Assembly (NCBI GenBank): GCA_973895155.1
Contig: OZ316892.1
Coordinates: 5,146,001 to 5,210,000 of the forward strand
Length of the DNA stretch: 64,000 nt
From: Marsupella aquatica
Taxonomy: Eukaryota; Marchantiophyta
Direction of reading: 5' to 3'
The notes below the pieces were generated by a model. That model saw nothing but the letters and a program-made list of their open reading frames with translations. It did not search any database and was not told the origin of the DNA. This document shows positions 22,390 to 32,234 of this stretch, one piece after another (the first letter of the stretch is position 1; each line of letters starts with the position of its first letter). The position numbers and the translations under genes are program-made.

Positions 22390-24065
22390 GACACTTACCA
22401 ATAGGCAAATCGTGTAACAAACAAGGTGACAACGGGGGCTGGGGGTGGGTGGCGCACATCACCACATCACAGTCATGTGAAGAGCCCTGTCCTCTGAATT
22501 CTGGAGGACATGGGTTGCCACCTATTCAGAGTTTCAGACCAACATGACAAACAAGTGAGACAAGGTCCATGACACAATTCTGAAAGACCTGAACTCCTTG
22601 GGGAATTTGGAGACACGGGACACGAAGGTCCATGTGCAGCCCCGTGGGACAGGCCAGAGGGCTCTTACAATGTACAAGGATTAGGGGACAAGAGGCTGGG
22701 CCATGTGGTTCCAGTACTGAGTCCAGGCAGGGTCTCCATCTAACGGCCATTGATGAGATGGGTCTGGGAATCCAGGGTCGAGATATACCCTATGTTGGGG
22801 AACGCACCTCCAGCACCGTCGATGATGGATCCCATTTGTGACAGCTCCATTGAGGATACTCCAGGTGTGTCCTTCTCACCACTTGGAATTTTGACCAAGC
22901 TGCCAGGAGGAATTAATGTACTATTCCATACTGTCGTCTACCATTTTGAGTCGCTTCTGGAATCTAAGAAAACTATTCAATCCCTATGTCGAACTCCAAA
23001 AACCCTGGTCATTTTACTATTACTTTGTCTTAGAGTGTTCAGTTTTGGGTTTCTTTTGGGGGAGGGATGGGAAACCATGCCCAAGATTGCAATGCCACAC
23101 AACTGGCCGCACATCCGGCTTGCCAGCGTGGGTACTGGAAAACCCTTCTGATTATTAGGCAAATAAGAGAAAATATGTGACCCAGATCCCCAAGCCCAAG
23201 CAATTTTGACATATTGGTTTGCTCGAGTTTTCAAGACAGGAACAAGCATAACAAATGTTGCAGCAGCAAATGATTTGCTATTGGACCTAATACCAAATAC
23301 CAAGGTGAGAGCAATTCTTTGGGGGTGGCTGTGCGTAGCCCACGACTCTTCTCTTTGCCTGTATTTTCACGAATGCAATTCAACCCTCTAGTTTGCTTGG
23401 ATGGCAGTTCGAGATACACCAATCTGCTGGAGAGTCCCTTCGGGGAGAATTGCCACAAATGTGACCCACCAACCCATACTAGAAAACCGATCAGTGCAAA
23501 ATGGCAGGTTGGACTTTTTGGGTGCAAAGGAATTTAGTACTCCAACCGGGTTCCAGCCTGAAACACAGCATTGCAATTGATTTTGACACTATGTGTAAAG
23601 AGTGGTATCACAGCAAAGCTAAATATTTTCTCGTCATTCATCTGAGTTGTGTTCCTCTATCCGTACATTTTTGCAAACCTGGTGGCCCATCAAATGAATG
23701 CTCTCTTTCTCCAACTCCCCCTAAGGATTTGGCCAAAATCTCTTCCCGCCACCCCCCCCCCCCCCCCCCCCTCTCAACAGGGAACAAAAACAGTGGAGTA
23801 GGTTGAGATAGGGAGTTTGAGAGACGGGCTTTGAGGCGTCTCTTGCAGTTAAGTGTTAACATTAATATGGGCTGTGCTGGTCTCCCTGGCTTGACTTCTT
23901 GTCCTTTGCAATAAGGGTTGGGGAGGGAGGGTCTTTCATAAAGCAAAACTAACTAAGGTAAAATTCGAACTAAAAACAATTGAAAAACAACCCCCGCCCC
24001 CTTCAAACCAACTTAAAAAGCACACCAAAAAAATTCCAAAAACCACTGGAGGGCATGTATATGGT
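22390..24065. other. Intergenic with a 20-C homopolymer
   Basis: Positions 23752-23771 are 20 consecutive cytosines. An open frame of 133 codons at 22750-23151 and others near 22977-23303 show no recognised family. No other feature is supported. Confidence 0.5.
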
Positions 24066-24187
24066 TAAGGACAGGAGCTGTTCCTTAATGGGATATAAAG
24101 GCGACCGTATATGGTCGACCCGCGTATGCGGGGAGACCGTATTCGGGAGACTTTATATCCCATTTAAGGGACGGGCTCCTGTCCTTA
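24066..24187. mobile_element. 122-bp inverted-repeat element (MITE-like)
   Basis: The left arm 24066-24100 (starting TAAGGACAGGAGC, ending TGGGATATAAAG) pairs with the right arm 24151-24187 (starting CTTTATATCCCA, ending GCTCCTGTCCTTA), with only a few mismatches. The 50-bp centre contains further small palindromes (GACCGTATATGGTC, CCGCGTATGCGG) and GACCGTAT twice, so the whole unit can fold as a branched hairpin. If the element ends are AGGACAGG, both flanks read TA, which would fit TA-target insertion, but this is ambiguous. There is no coding capacity. Confidence 0.8.
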
Positions 24188-24889
24188 GCAAAACGTTAAG
24201 TGTTAGAGTGATACCCCTGATTTGATGCGGACTGTATGGAAGTAGCTGAGGACCTCAATAAGTGGCTGCCACTGTGATGATTCTCCTGTACAGACCTCGA
24301 TGCAACACAATTTTACTGGCTGTAATTTTCTTTGCATATTCGTCAACACAATCTGGCATTCTAAATTTTGAGTTGTGAATCAACGTCAGCTCTTACGTTC
24401 TCATCTCTTCGACTTCAGTACTTTCTTGATAAAGACGTCCCGCATTTGCTGATGTGTTTCTTTGCTCGAGGGAATGTGAGATTGGAGTTTTGCCAAATCA
24501 ATCCTTATCCTGCTGGCTTATTGTCGGCAAAGCTGAGTATCTCGGTCTCATTTCCGTCCTCTCTGAGTGAGCAGCTCACTAATGCGATAGCAGAGCACAA
24601 TACCCCGCACAGTAGCTATGGTGTCTATCTCTTCGTCAAAGGACCGACGCGTCTAGGTGAGCTTTCAGATTTCAAATTGACCCCAGCTCACAAGCATTCC
24701 CCACAGCTCATACACCGCAGAGCGTCACACAGCAGCATAAAAGAGGCACCGCATAGACACCGTATAGACATCGTATAAAATACGGAAATTTCTTAATGAG
24801 AAATAATCGGGGAAAAAAAGCCTGACGTGGCAACCTTTGAATGGAGGAAACGAATTGAAATCAACCACTCGACCTTAACGACTGTAGAA
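24188..24889. other. No recognised gene; one 136-codon open frame
   Basis: The frame 24368-24778 (plus) stays open for 136 codons from a non-ATG codon and includes EQLTNAIAEHNTPHSSYGV and YLFVKGPTRLGELSDFKL. It has no recognised family and no strong start. I do not call it a gene. Confidence 0.3.
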
Positions 24890-24928
24890 GGGGGGTGGGG
24901 GGGGGGGGGGAGGGGGGGAGGGCGGGGT
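24890..24928. repeat. Poly-G/purine tract
   Basis: About 39 bp almost wholly G with a few T, A and C interruptions; quadruplex-prone. Confidence 0.9.
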
Positions 24929-25142
24929 AGCTGTCCCGCGAGACGAGAGGGGCTGCGAGGTGCACTTGCGATTAAGGGTTACAGTGACCGTAGGAAAGGT
25001 TTACGTTACGTTACTGTAGGGCTAAGGTTAAGGTGGCATGCATGCCTCTCTCTCATGCCCTCCACCCATGTGACCTTCATGCGAGAGGTAGTCTGCATGC
25101 ATGCACGCACGCTTCTCCTCATGCAAGCCATACCATCTCATC

Positions 25143-25258
25143 CCATGCCATGCCATGCCATGCCATGCGACGAGACCAGACAGGACCGGACTGGACGGGA
25201 CGGGACGACGGGACGGGAAGGGACGGCGTGGGACGGGACTGGACGGAGGGGCCTGAGC
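25143..25258. repeat. Adjacent simple repeats (CCATG)n and (GGACG/T)n
   Basis: Five CCATG units at about 25143-25168 are followed by a degenerate pentanucleotide array of GGACG, GGACT and similar units to about 25250. A related GGGAC-rich array lies at 33.48-33.54 kb. Open frames across it are low-complexity artefacts. Confidence 0.85.
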
Positions 25259-27420
25259 ACCGCCGAGCTTGGGTCACGAGGCTGATCAAGCTTCGGCATG
25301 CTCCTCTACGGTCACGCGAATTGAAGAGGGCGAGGGGGTGAGGCGAGGGAGTTGATGGCTTGCTCGTGTCGTGTCTGATCGAGTCGTGGGGAATGGATCT
25401 CGAAATCTGGAAATCTGGAAACCTGGAGAGAACTCGAACGAAAGACTGACTTTACTGACGGACTCGATCGAGGTAAGAGGGCTCAGCTGCAGTACTACTA
25501 CTACTACTCACATTTCGTGGGCAATATGATTTTAGCTTTGGGAGCAGAGATTAATCACATGATGACATTGAATTTTGAAAATTCGACTTGGAGGACTGGA
25601 GGAGACTAGGAGAGGTTAATCAAGTGATTAGAACATTGATTATCACATGAGGCGTGAGAAGGGGGGCCTACTCAAACCTCTTGAGCAATTCGGAAAACAT
25701 GAGGGGAGGAGAGATGATTAGAATCATGTGAGGCCAAGAAGAATGGAGAGTCGTTTGAGCAGTTTGAAAATTACTAGGAAGGATCTGATCAGGCTAATAG
25801 AGTATTCACACCTGTCAAGGAATTCGAAACTTAACCAGCCAAAAGGTGAGAATGGGTGCTCGTTAGTGTGTTTGTTTGCCAGCCCATACCGTCCTTAAAT
25901 CTCTGATCAAGTTCGCATACAGGGTTAGTGGACCAAAAGGGAATGGTAATGCTCACCATCTTTGTTTAGTGTGCTGTTTGAGGGATGACCTCCAAATCCC
26001 GGAAGGTTTGAAGTGACTTCAAAAGTAGGGGACAAGTTGTAACATTGGCCAAATGGGGGTTTAGGGTCTAGCTAATGGGGCATAACTGGACGAGATGATA
26101 CAGCTTGGAGTCATTCAAAAATCTGAGAGAAGACTTGGGGTGCAACTAAAAATGGGTTGCAGAATTCCTCATGGTGTGTTCCAAATCCCAATGCCTTGGA
26201 TTTTCTCCAATGATCTGGCCAAATTTTAGGGAATGGAGGGTGCTTATGGAACAGGGCCCTTAGAGCATCACACTGATTTATGATGAGATTTTGTTGTGTA
26301 GTACATATGAAGAAGTTTGGAGAAAGAAACACTAAGGAACAAGGGGAGAATGTGAGCAGCAACACTAAAAATCAAAAGCGAAAGAAGACTGCCATTCCCA
26401 AAGACCAGATCAAGAATCCGGGGGATCACCTTGGATTTGGAATCGAGCACTTGATTTGGATAGAGCACTTGATCTGGTCTTTGAGAATTGTGGATCGAGC
26501 ACCCTCCATTGCCAAAAACCAGATCCCTCGTGAAAATAGTAAGGGAAGAATACTCTATTAGCTTTTAGTACTCATTTCCCATTAAAAAAATTATAATCAT
26601 GTGTAGGAAAACCCATATCTTATTTAGTGGAATAGTGTTATCTCATAAAATAATTCTGTACTGGTGTTATCTCGTAGGGAGTGATCTACAACTCAAAACC
26701 TATTCTCAAAATTGACCCTATCCTATGAGCGACTGAGAATCGTTTCAGTGCTACTACCAGGACAAATATTCGTTCACCTTCTTGGAGAGTAGTGTTTCCC
26801 CACAGCAGCTTTACAGTAATAATTCCGCTAACCACAGAGGACCGGAGTCAGGAGGACGACGTAGTGGCTTGTTGGACTACGTTACCCATGGTGGGTACTG
26901 TAGTCGGCGAGGCTTAGACGAGGGTACTGTGGGAGAGTCGCAATTAAGGCGAGGCACCGAGTACGGCGATGTGTATATTGTACCGGGTAAGGAGCCAATG
27001 TGGTCAGTTGGGTTGGGTCGCTCTTCAATGCTCTTCGGGGCCCACGTTACGGTCAGTGGTGGCTGTGGGCTGTGGCGCAGTGCAGAGGAGGAGGACTGGA
27101 GGAGGGGCAGGCAGGCAGGGAGGTGGCCATTCAGGATATCAGGTGCAGGAGTCTACTAGCCCTTTTATAGTTTTTATCCTTTTTATTTATGTGGTAGCTC
27201 CCTCTTGGGCCCCACGATACGGCCATCGCCATTGATTCCCAGTCAGAGCTGGGCGCTCCTGCTCTGCCGTTCTGCCGCTTGCCATCACGCTGGACCGCTG
27301 CTAACTCGTCTGCAGCTGCTCAAAGCCACACACAGAAAGAGGTGAACCTGCAGGGCTGCCCTGCTGGCTGCTGGCTGCTGCTGACGGCCTGTTGAGTACT
27401 AGTGGGGCTCTGGGACTCTG
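25259..27420. other. Intergenic; weak inverted repeat near 26.2-26.5 kb
   Basis: The reverse complement of 26205-26252 (starting GCACCCTCCATTCCC, ending CCAGATC) aligns with 26497-26526 (GCACCCTCCATTGCC, ending CCAGATC), which suggests an old foldback unit. Positions 27080-27400 are GC-richer with CTG/CTGG repeats. No gene is recognised. Confidence 0.4.
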
Positions 27421-27695
27421 GGAGGGAAAAGAAAGTGGGGAGTAGTCTAGCTTGATTTTTGGTTAAAGTTTAGTTGGAAAATTCGCTGGGGCTCTGGGAG
27501 GGAAAAGAAGGAGGGAAGCATATATAAAACAGTGCAAAGGAACAAAAATGCCAAGACAAAGCAACCCAATAAAGAGGAAGGGAGAGGAAACAACCCAGAG
27601 TAAGAGGGAAAAGGAGGAGGGGAGTAGTCTAGCTTGAATTTTGTTTAAAGTTTAGTTGGAAATTTCACTTAGGCTCTGGGAGGGGAAAGAAAGAG
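27421..27695. repeat. Duplicated block of about 90 bp at 183-bp spacing
   Basis: GGGGAGTAGTCTAGCTTGA, then TTAAAGTTTAGTTGGAAA and GGCTCTGGGAGGG, occurs from about 27437 and again from about 27619. The second copy leads into the 62-bp minisatellite, which shares the GTTTAAAGT/TTGGAAAA words, so the two may be related. Confidence 0.75.
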
Positions 27696-27788
27696 GGAGT
27701 TCAACACTTAGATTTAGTTTTTGTTGGAACTTAGTATTAGAATCATATTTTGTCAAGTTTTATTAGTCTCAAACGTCTAGGTTCATTT

Positions 27789-28102
27789 TTGTTTAAAAGT
27801 TTAGATGGAAAAGTCTCTGGCTACCGAAGAAATTGAAGCCGGAGTGATTATTGTTTAAAGTGTACTTGGAAAATCCTCTGGCTACCGAAGAATTGAAGCC
27901 CGGTTGCTTTATCTCTAAAGTGTACTTGGAAAATTCTCTGGCTACCCAAGAATTGAAGGCTGGTTGATTTTTTTTTTTAAGTATACTTGGAAAATTCTCT
28001 GGCTACCGAAGAAATTGTAGCCTGGTTGATTATTGTTTAAAGTGTACTTGGAGAATTCTGTATACCGAAGACATTGAAGTGTACTTGGAAATTCTCTGAC
28101 TC
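27789..28102. repeat. Minisatellite, about five to six units of 62 bp
   Basis: The core AAAGTGTACTTGGAAAATTC, followed by TCTGGCTACCGAAGAATTGAAG and a GGTTGATTATTGTTT-like linker, repeats at about 27791, 27851, 27912, 27975, 28030 and, truncated, 28076. Copies differ by small indels and substitutions. Confidence 0.9.
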
Positions 28103-28894
28103 CTGCCCAGAAATTGGAGCAGTGAAGTACCTCCATGTTTAGGAAGGTGGTGGTGGGTGGGGACTAGCCAATTTAGTCTCGGTTGATTTTAATTTGCTTT
28201 TGTGCTTTTGGTGGGTGACAGCCATCTTTGGAATTTTGGAAGTCTCAGTAATCAATGAATTTGATGAAAGTAGGCTCTCAGGGGGCAGATCTCTCCAAAG
28301 CGCCTCTTAGAAAATGCAAGAAAATCTGATTCCATTGAGATCAAGGGCGTCTTTTTCCTCAATTGGCAAAATTCTTATCTCATTTGAAAGTTACAGTAGT
28401 TGCTGGATCTTATGGGTCTCCTTATTTCTAGGGAAATCAAACAGATGTGAGCATCGAAGATTCGATGACAATTATTTCCCAGGGAGGGAGACAAGTGGCC
28501 ACTCATAGCATCTCAAGTGCCCACTTCTCTCTAGACCCTCCATCCCACATTTTGGCAACCTTGGTGACAATCAACAAAATTTAGACATCCCAAATTTTTA
28601 AAATTTCCCCACCGGTTCCTCCAAACTTGGCCCTTAATATACTCTTACCACATGCTCAAACCTAGCCAAAGAAATCAATGTTTGAATCAGCTCTTCATTT
28701 GTTGAGTAAATCACCACTACTCATAAGATTACATGCCCATATGCAACATCCAATGAACACAAAAGTAGTCAATACAAGAGATATATGGTTCACCTCACCA
28801 AATGCTATATTCACGCAAACACACAAGAGTTGTATTCAACTCTAAGACCGTTAGCCATACTGAGCCTTCACAAACTAAGTTCTCCCTATCTCTC
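28103..28894. other. Intergenic, no gene recognised
   Basis: AT-rich DNA between the minisatellite and the SINE, with no supported feature. Confidence 0.45.
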
Positions 28895-29073
28895 AATTGG
28901 CTCCATAACAATAGCCCAGAGAAACATGACAGTGTGGTAGCTCACTTGAGTTGAGACTCATAGGTCTAGTGTTCAAATGTTGTGAATGACTTCCCTTTCT
29001 GTGGGGTTTCACAAATTTCCCTAAAAAAACAAACAAACAAACAAACACCTTTATAATTGGTTCCAATAACAAT
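28895..29073 (+). mobile_element. tRNA-derived SINE, copy 2, with 18/19-bp target-site duplication
   Basis: Flanks AATTGGCTCCATAACAAT (28895-28912) and AATTGGTTCCAATAACAAT (29055-29073) differ by one substitution and one indel. The insert carries the same A-box region (TGGTAGCTCACTTGA), the sequence TTGAGACTCATAGGTCT, a B-box-like GTGTTCAAATG and the 3' body TTCCCTTTCTGTGGGGTTTC as copy 1. It ends in a (CAAA)n-type tail. It lacks the internal 24-bp duplication of copy 1. The diverged target-site duplication implies an older insertion. Confidence 0.85.
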
Positions 29074-29714
29074 GATACTAAGTTTCACTCACTAATTGGA
29101 TAATGCTAGTGAATATAGTAGTACACATCTAACCCGAGATCTAACCTTATCCAAACACCTAGTTACATTAGATTAAGTGTTGTTACTAAATAATTCTCAT
29201 TCAAATCCAGCATATTAATGAAAGTATGAATTCTCATTGTGTACCTTTCTTGTTTAGAGAAGTTCACTTGAAGCAGCAGAGAGAAGCCAGCAGCACCAGC
29301 CAAGAACAAGGGAGCAACAACCCCCACACAGGAGGGCAGAGAAAAAGCCGAGAAGACCAAACTATAACCAAATCCCTAATCAACAATTTCAAGCATCAAT
29401 CAACCAAACAAATCCACACATCCCGTCTGCCCAACCAAAGCATTCCTAATTCACCAACTCCTTCACCCTTAGCAGTTAGCATGATGATGCCCAGGTGGCA
29501 AATATCCCTGAAGCTGCCACATTATCTGCCAATTCAGAGAAAGTAAACAAAAATCAAATTTCCTAAAACCAGTCTCCTAGAAAGTGTGCTCATTGCTTCC
29601 TGTCCAAGGCACCCATATGATGTGGTAGATCATGAAAAGCTTCACCACCTGAAGGTATTCTCTCCTCATAGCTGAGTCAATCAAACGAATCAGTCCAGCG
29701 GAGTGTCCGGTAAG
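29074..29714. other. Intergenic, low-complexity open frame only
   Basis: The 106-codon open frame at 29226-29546 is rich in Ser, Gln, Asn and Pro with no domain; probably chance. Confidence 0.4.
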
Positions 29715-29950
29715 CATGCCCCCAAAACCACAAGAAGCAGGTGCTCATCTCTTCCTGGCATGCACACAAGGATGACAAGGTAGGGAAATGTCTGGAGCGC
29801 CACAATGCACAGCTACATTATTTGTTGTTTTTCCCAAATAAATTTGGACAACCCACACACCAGTTAAAAAACCTAAACTGTAGAGCACATGCCAAACAAA
29901 AATCTTGGCCCGGGAAGAGAAGTACAAACTCCACAGTCCAGCCATCCCAC
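29715..29950 (-). pseudogene. LINE-type reverse-transcriptase C-terminal (zf-RVT) remnant
   Basis: On the minus strand, from 29945, the frame reads LWSLYFSSRAKIFVWHVLYS followed by LGFLTG. This matches the Trp-x-Lys-(I/V)-x-Phe-x-Trp pattern that opens the zinc-binding domain after plant LINE reverse transcriptases. About 40 residues later comes CHPC, and in the next frame DEHLLLVVLGAC, which fits the Cys-Cys-His-Cys pattern if a frameshift is allowed. Stops in all frames show it is dead. No polymerase domain with the YADD box is seen nearby. The assignment rests on pattern recognition. Confidence 0.5.
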
Positions 29951-30104
29951 CAGATATAATAGTTTGTTGTAGGTTAGATGTAGGGAAATCAATTGAAATG
30001 GTTCACATGTAAGCATCAGATCTTTATCACAAAAAATTATTGCCGAGCAAAGGAAAGAAGTGACCACTCACAATACTTTCCCAAAATGATAAATCAAATG
30101 ATAC

Positions 30105-30240
30105 AAGTGTATCTCAGTGGTCTCACATTTAGTGTTGACCAGTCCCTGGTTCAAACATCTCTTTTGTTTCTTTTGAGTTGGTAGAAAGCCTCTCCCTCAG
30201 CCAGCCAGCTTATTGTATCTCTGGGGAGGGGAAACCCGTC
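30105..30240 (+). mobile_element. Possible third SINE-like unit with A and B boxes
   Basis: TATCTCAGTGG (30110-30120) fits a pol III A box and GGTTCAAACA (30148-30157) a B box, at tRNA-like spacing. The sequence does not match the two SINEs above and cannot form a full tRNA cloverleaf. No clear target-site duplication or A-tail is seen, so this is a candidate only. Confidence 0.4.
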
Positions 30241-30384
30241 AAGTTTATGATTATCTGGTTCAAATCTAGTTGTATAGTTGCCACTTGGGCATCGCCAATG
30301 GCTTATCTGTAGTTGATGAGAAGTACGTGTTTAAAACATTACAAAACCTTGAAGGTAGTGACATGGAAAGGAGAGCCCCCATAG

Positions 30385-31240
30385 ATGCAAAGGTGGGTTC
30401 TAGACACCATATTAAGTATAGTTAGTGTAACAGAACAGGAGCAAAGATTCTTGAAAAGTGTATATGGTGGTGTTATGGGAGTAGTACTGTATGTTTGGAT
30501 TTGGGGTATTGAGTCTATCCAAGCACCTTATCAAACCTATGTCTATCCTGGATTTCCAAGAAAAGATGGCTGGAGGCTCAAGGTGGGCTGAAAAGAGTAC
30601 AAACAGTGTTATGGCAAAATGTTTCAATGTTTGAAATGTGTTTATCGGGGTTCTTTCAGTCCTCTGCACCTTGTCAAAGCTTTGCGTCCATCCAGGCTTT
30701 CCTTCCCACATATTGGTTTGAGATTTAAGAGCTGAGAAGGAAGGTGGAGAGAGTGACTGGGCTGAAAAAGTGTAAATAGTGTGATGGGAGACAGTACACT
30801 TCAATGTTTGGATTGTGGCCATTGGGGTTCGTTGAGTCCACCCTAGCACCTTGTCAAAACCTTTTTTTTTGTCTCTCTGGGCTTTCCTTTCTAGTTACAT
30901 GGCTTGAATTTCCCTGGAAAATCCTAGAAAAAATGGCTGGGGGCTGAGGACGGGCTAAAAAGTGTATATTATGTTAGTGGAGTATATTTCTGCATGGTTG
31001 GATTGTGCACATTTCTAGTTTGGTGCCTACAAAAAACCCAAAACCTCCAAAGAAGGCTGGGACCCCTAGAAAATGTGTCAATAGTATTATGGCAGTATAT
31101 TTCAATGTTTGGATTCTGTCTGTTAGGCTTTCACTTACGAAGCTTGAGATTCCCTTAAAAAAAACACCAAGAAAGGCTGGGCCCAGGGCTGAGTTGAAAA
31201 GTGTAAATAATATTATGGGACTCGTATATTTATGGACTCT
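30385..31240. repeat. Satellite-like degenerate tandem array, first block
   Basis: About five units of 115-190 bp. Recurring order: TAATATTATGGGAGTATATTTC, AATGTTTGGATTGTG, TCTATCGGGGCTTTC, TTTCTAGTTACNTNGCTTGA, GATTCCCTTAAAAAA, CCTCCAAGAAAGGCTGGGCC, then GGGCTGAAAAGTGTAAAT leading to the next unit. Unit starts are near 30415, 30603, 30779, 30970 and 31085. Divergence between units is substantial. Open frames across the block are by-products. Confidence 0.85.
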
Positions 31241-32234
31241 CAAGTCATTTGCAAAATTTTTGGCACATGGTTATGCCACCTCAGTTGTTTGCGCTGCAAA
31301 CACAATAGTGCATATTTGCACTTTGTGTAAACATACCTTTCATGTTTGGGGCAATGCTGGTTACGCCTGTGAACAGTAAAAAATTCAAAAAAAATGAAAA
31401 TCATATTCCAGAAAACAAAGAGCGAGACACGGGGGGGGGGGGGAGAGGGATAACTAAATGTAACAAAATAACATAAATCATTTGAAAATTTCAATGTGAT
31501 TACTTGAACCTCAATTTCCATACACTGGCACATGAGTGTTTAACATCAGAAGATTAGCTTCAACAAACCAAACCTGAAGTCACCAGAGAGGATTATCTTA
31601 TCCATGACACTCCGATGGCACCAAAGTTAAGGCTGACTGTGTTTTGATCTATTTTCATTGTGTATGATGGACGGTAAGTCAACATAAAGCTTTGGGGAAC
31701 CAACTCTACGATTTTCCTGCAGAGAAAGTCCACGGATTCGTCCACTGGCCTACATAGTAAGGTGAAGGCACAGGTTTTCATTGGCACAGCCATATCAGAG
31801 CTGAGGATTGGATGTTTGGATTTCAGGTGGTAGCAATGTTGTATAATTCTGGTATGTGCGTTGGAAAAGCAGCATCAGGCACTTGCAACATATTTATCGT
31901 CTAATTGATTGTCTCTGTAAGTAATAGGTAGTTTGCTTGGTATATTATTGAATTTTCACTTGGCAAATATGCTGAATCCTTGTCATATCCCTTCCATGAA
32001 ATATTTCTGATGGATTAAGTTACAATTTCAGCCGCATCATATACTTTGATGGTTTTACTCAGCTAAATCAATGCAATGCAACCTATTACTCTATGTAATG
32101 CAACCTATAATTAATCTATGCAATGCAACCTATTAATCCATCCTATCAGCACGAATGAAATCCACCCCACACACCACTCCTTGAAAAATAATTCTCGCAT
32201 ACATAAATGTGTGCGGGGGGAGGGAGTCCACAAA
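31241..32234. other. Non-array interruption between the two array blocks
   Basis: About 1 kb lacking the array motif. It includes 13 G at 31431-31443, an imperfect 25-bp triplicate of ATGCAATGCAACCTATTA (32067-32138), and a 66-codon minus-strand frame (31793-31593). The last, with segments VDFLCRKIVELVPQSFMLTY, could be a fragment of a Mutator-type transposase N-terminus, but I cannot establish that. The block may be an insertion that split the array. Confidence 0.45.

Noticed and set aside
24827-25341. Open frames of 152 and 102 codons
   Set aside because: They run through poly-G and pentanucleotide repeats, giving repetitive peptides.
27789-28102. Regular repeats considered as a CRISPR-like array
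   Set aside because: Units are contiguous and diverged without unique spacers, and the window is plant nuclear DNA.
30105-30180. Functional tRNA gene
   Set aside because: A and B boxes are present but acceptor-stem and anticodon-stem pairing could not be formed.
31593-31793. Mutator-type transposase N-terminus
   Set aside because: Only a loose resemblance over about 40 residues, with no zinc-finger or DDE region nearby.
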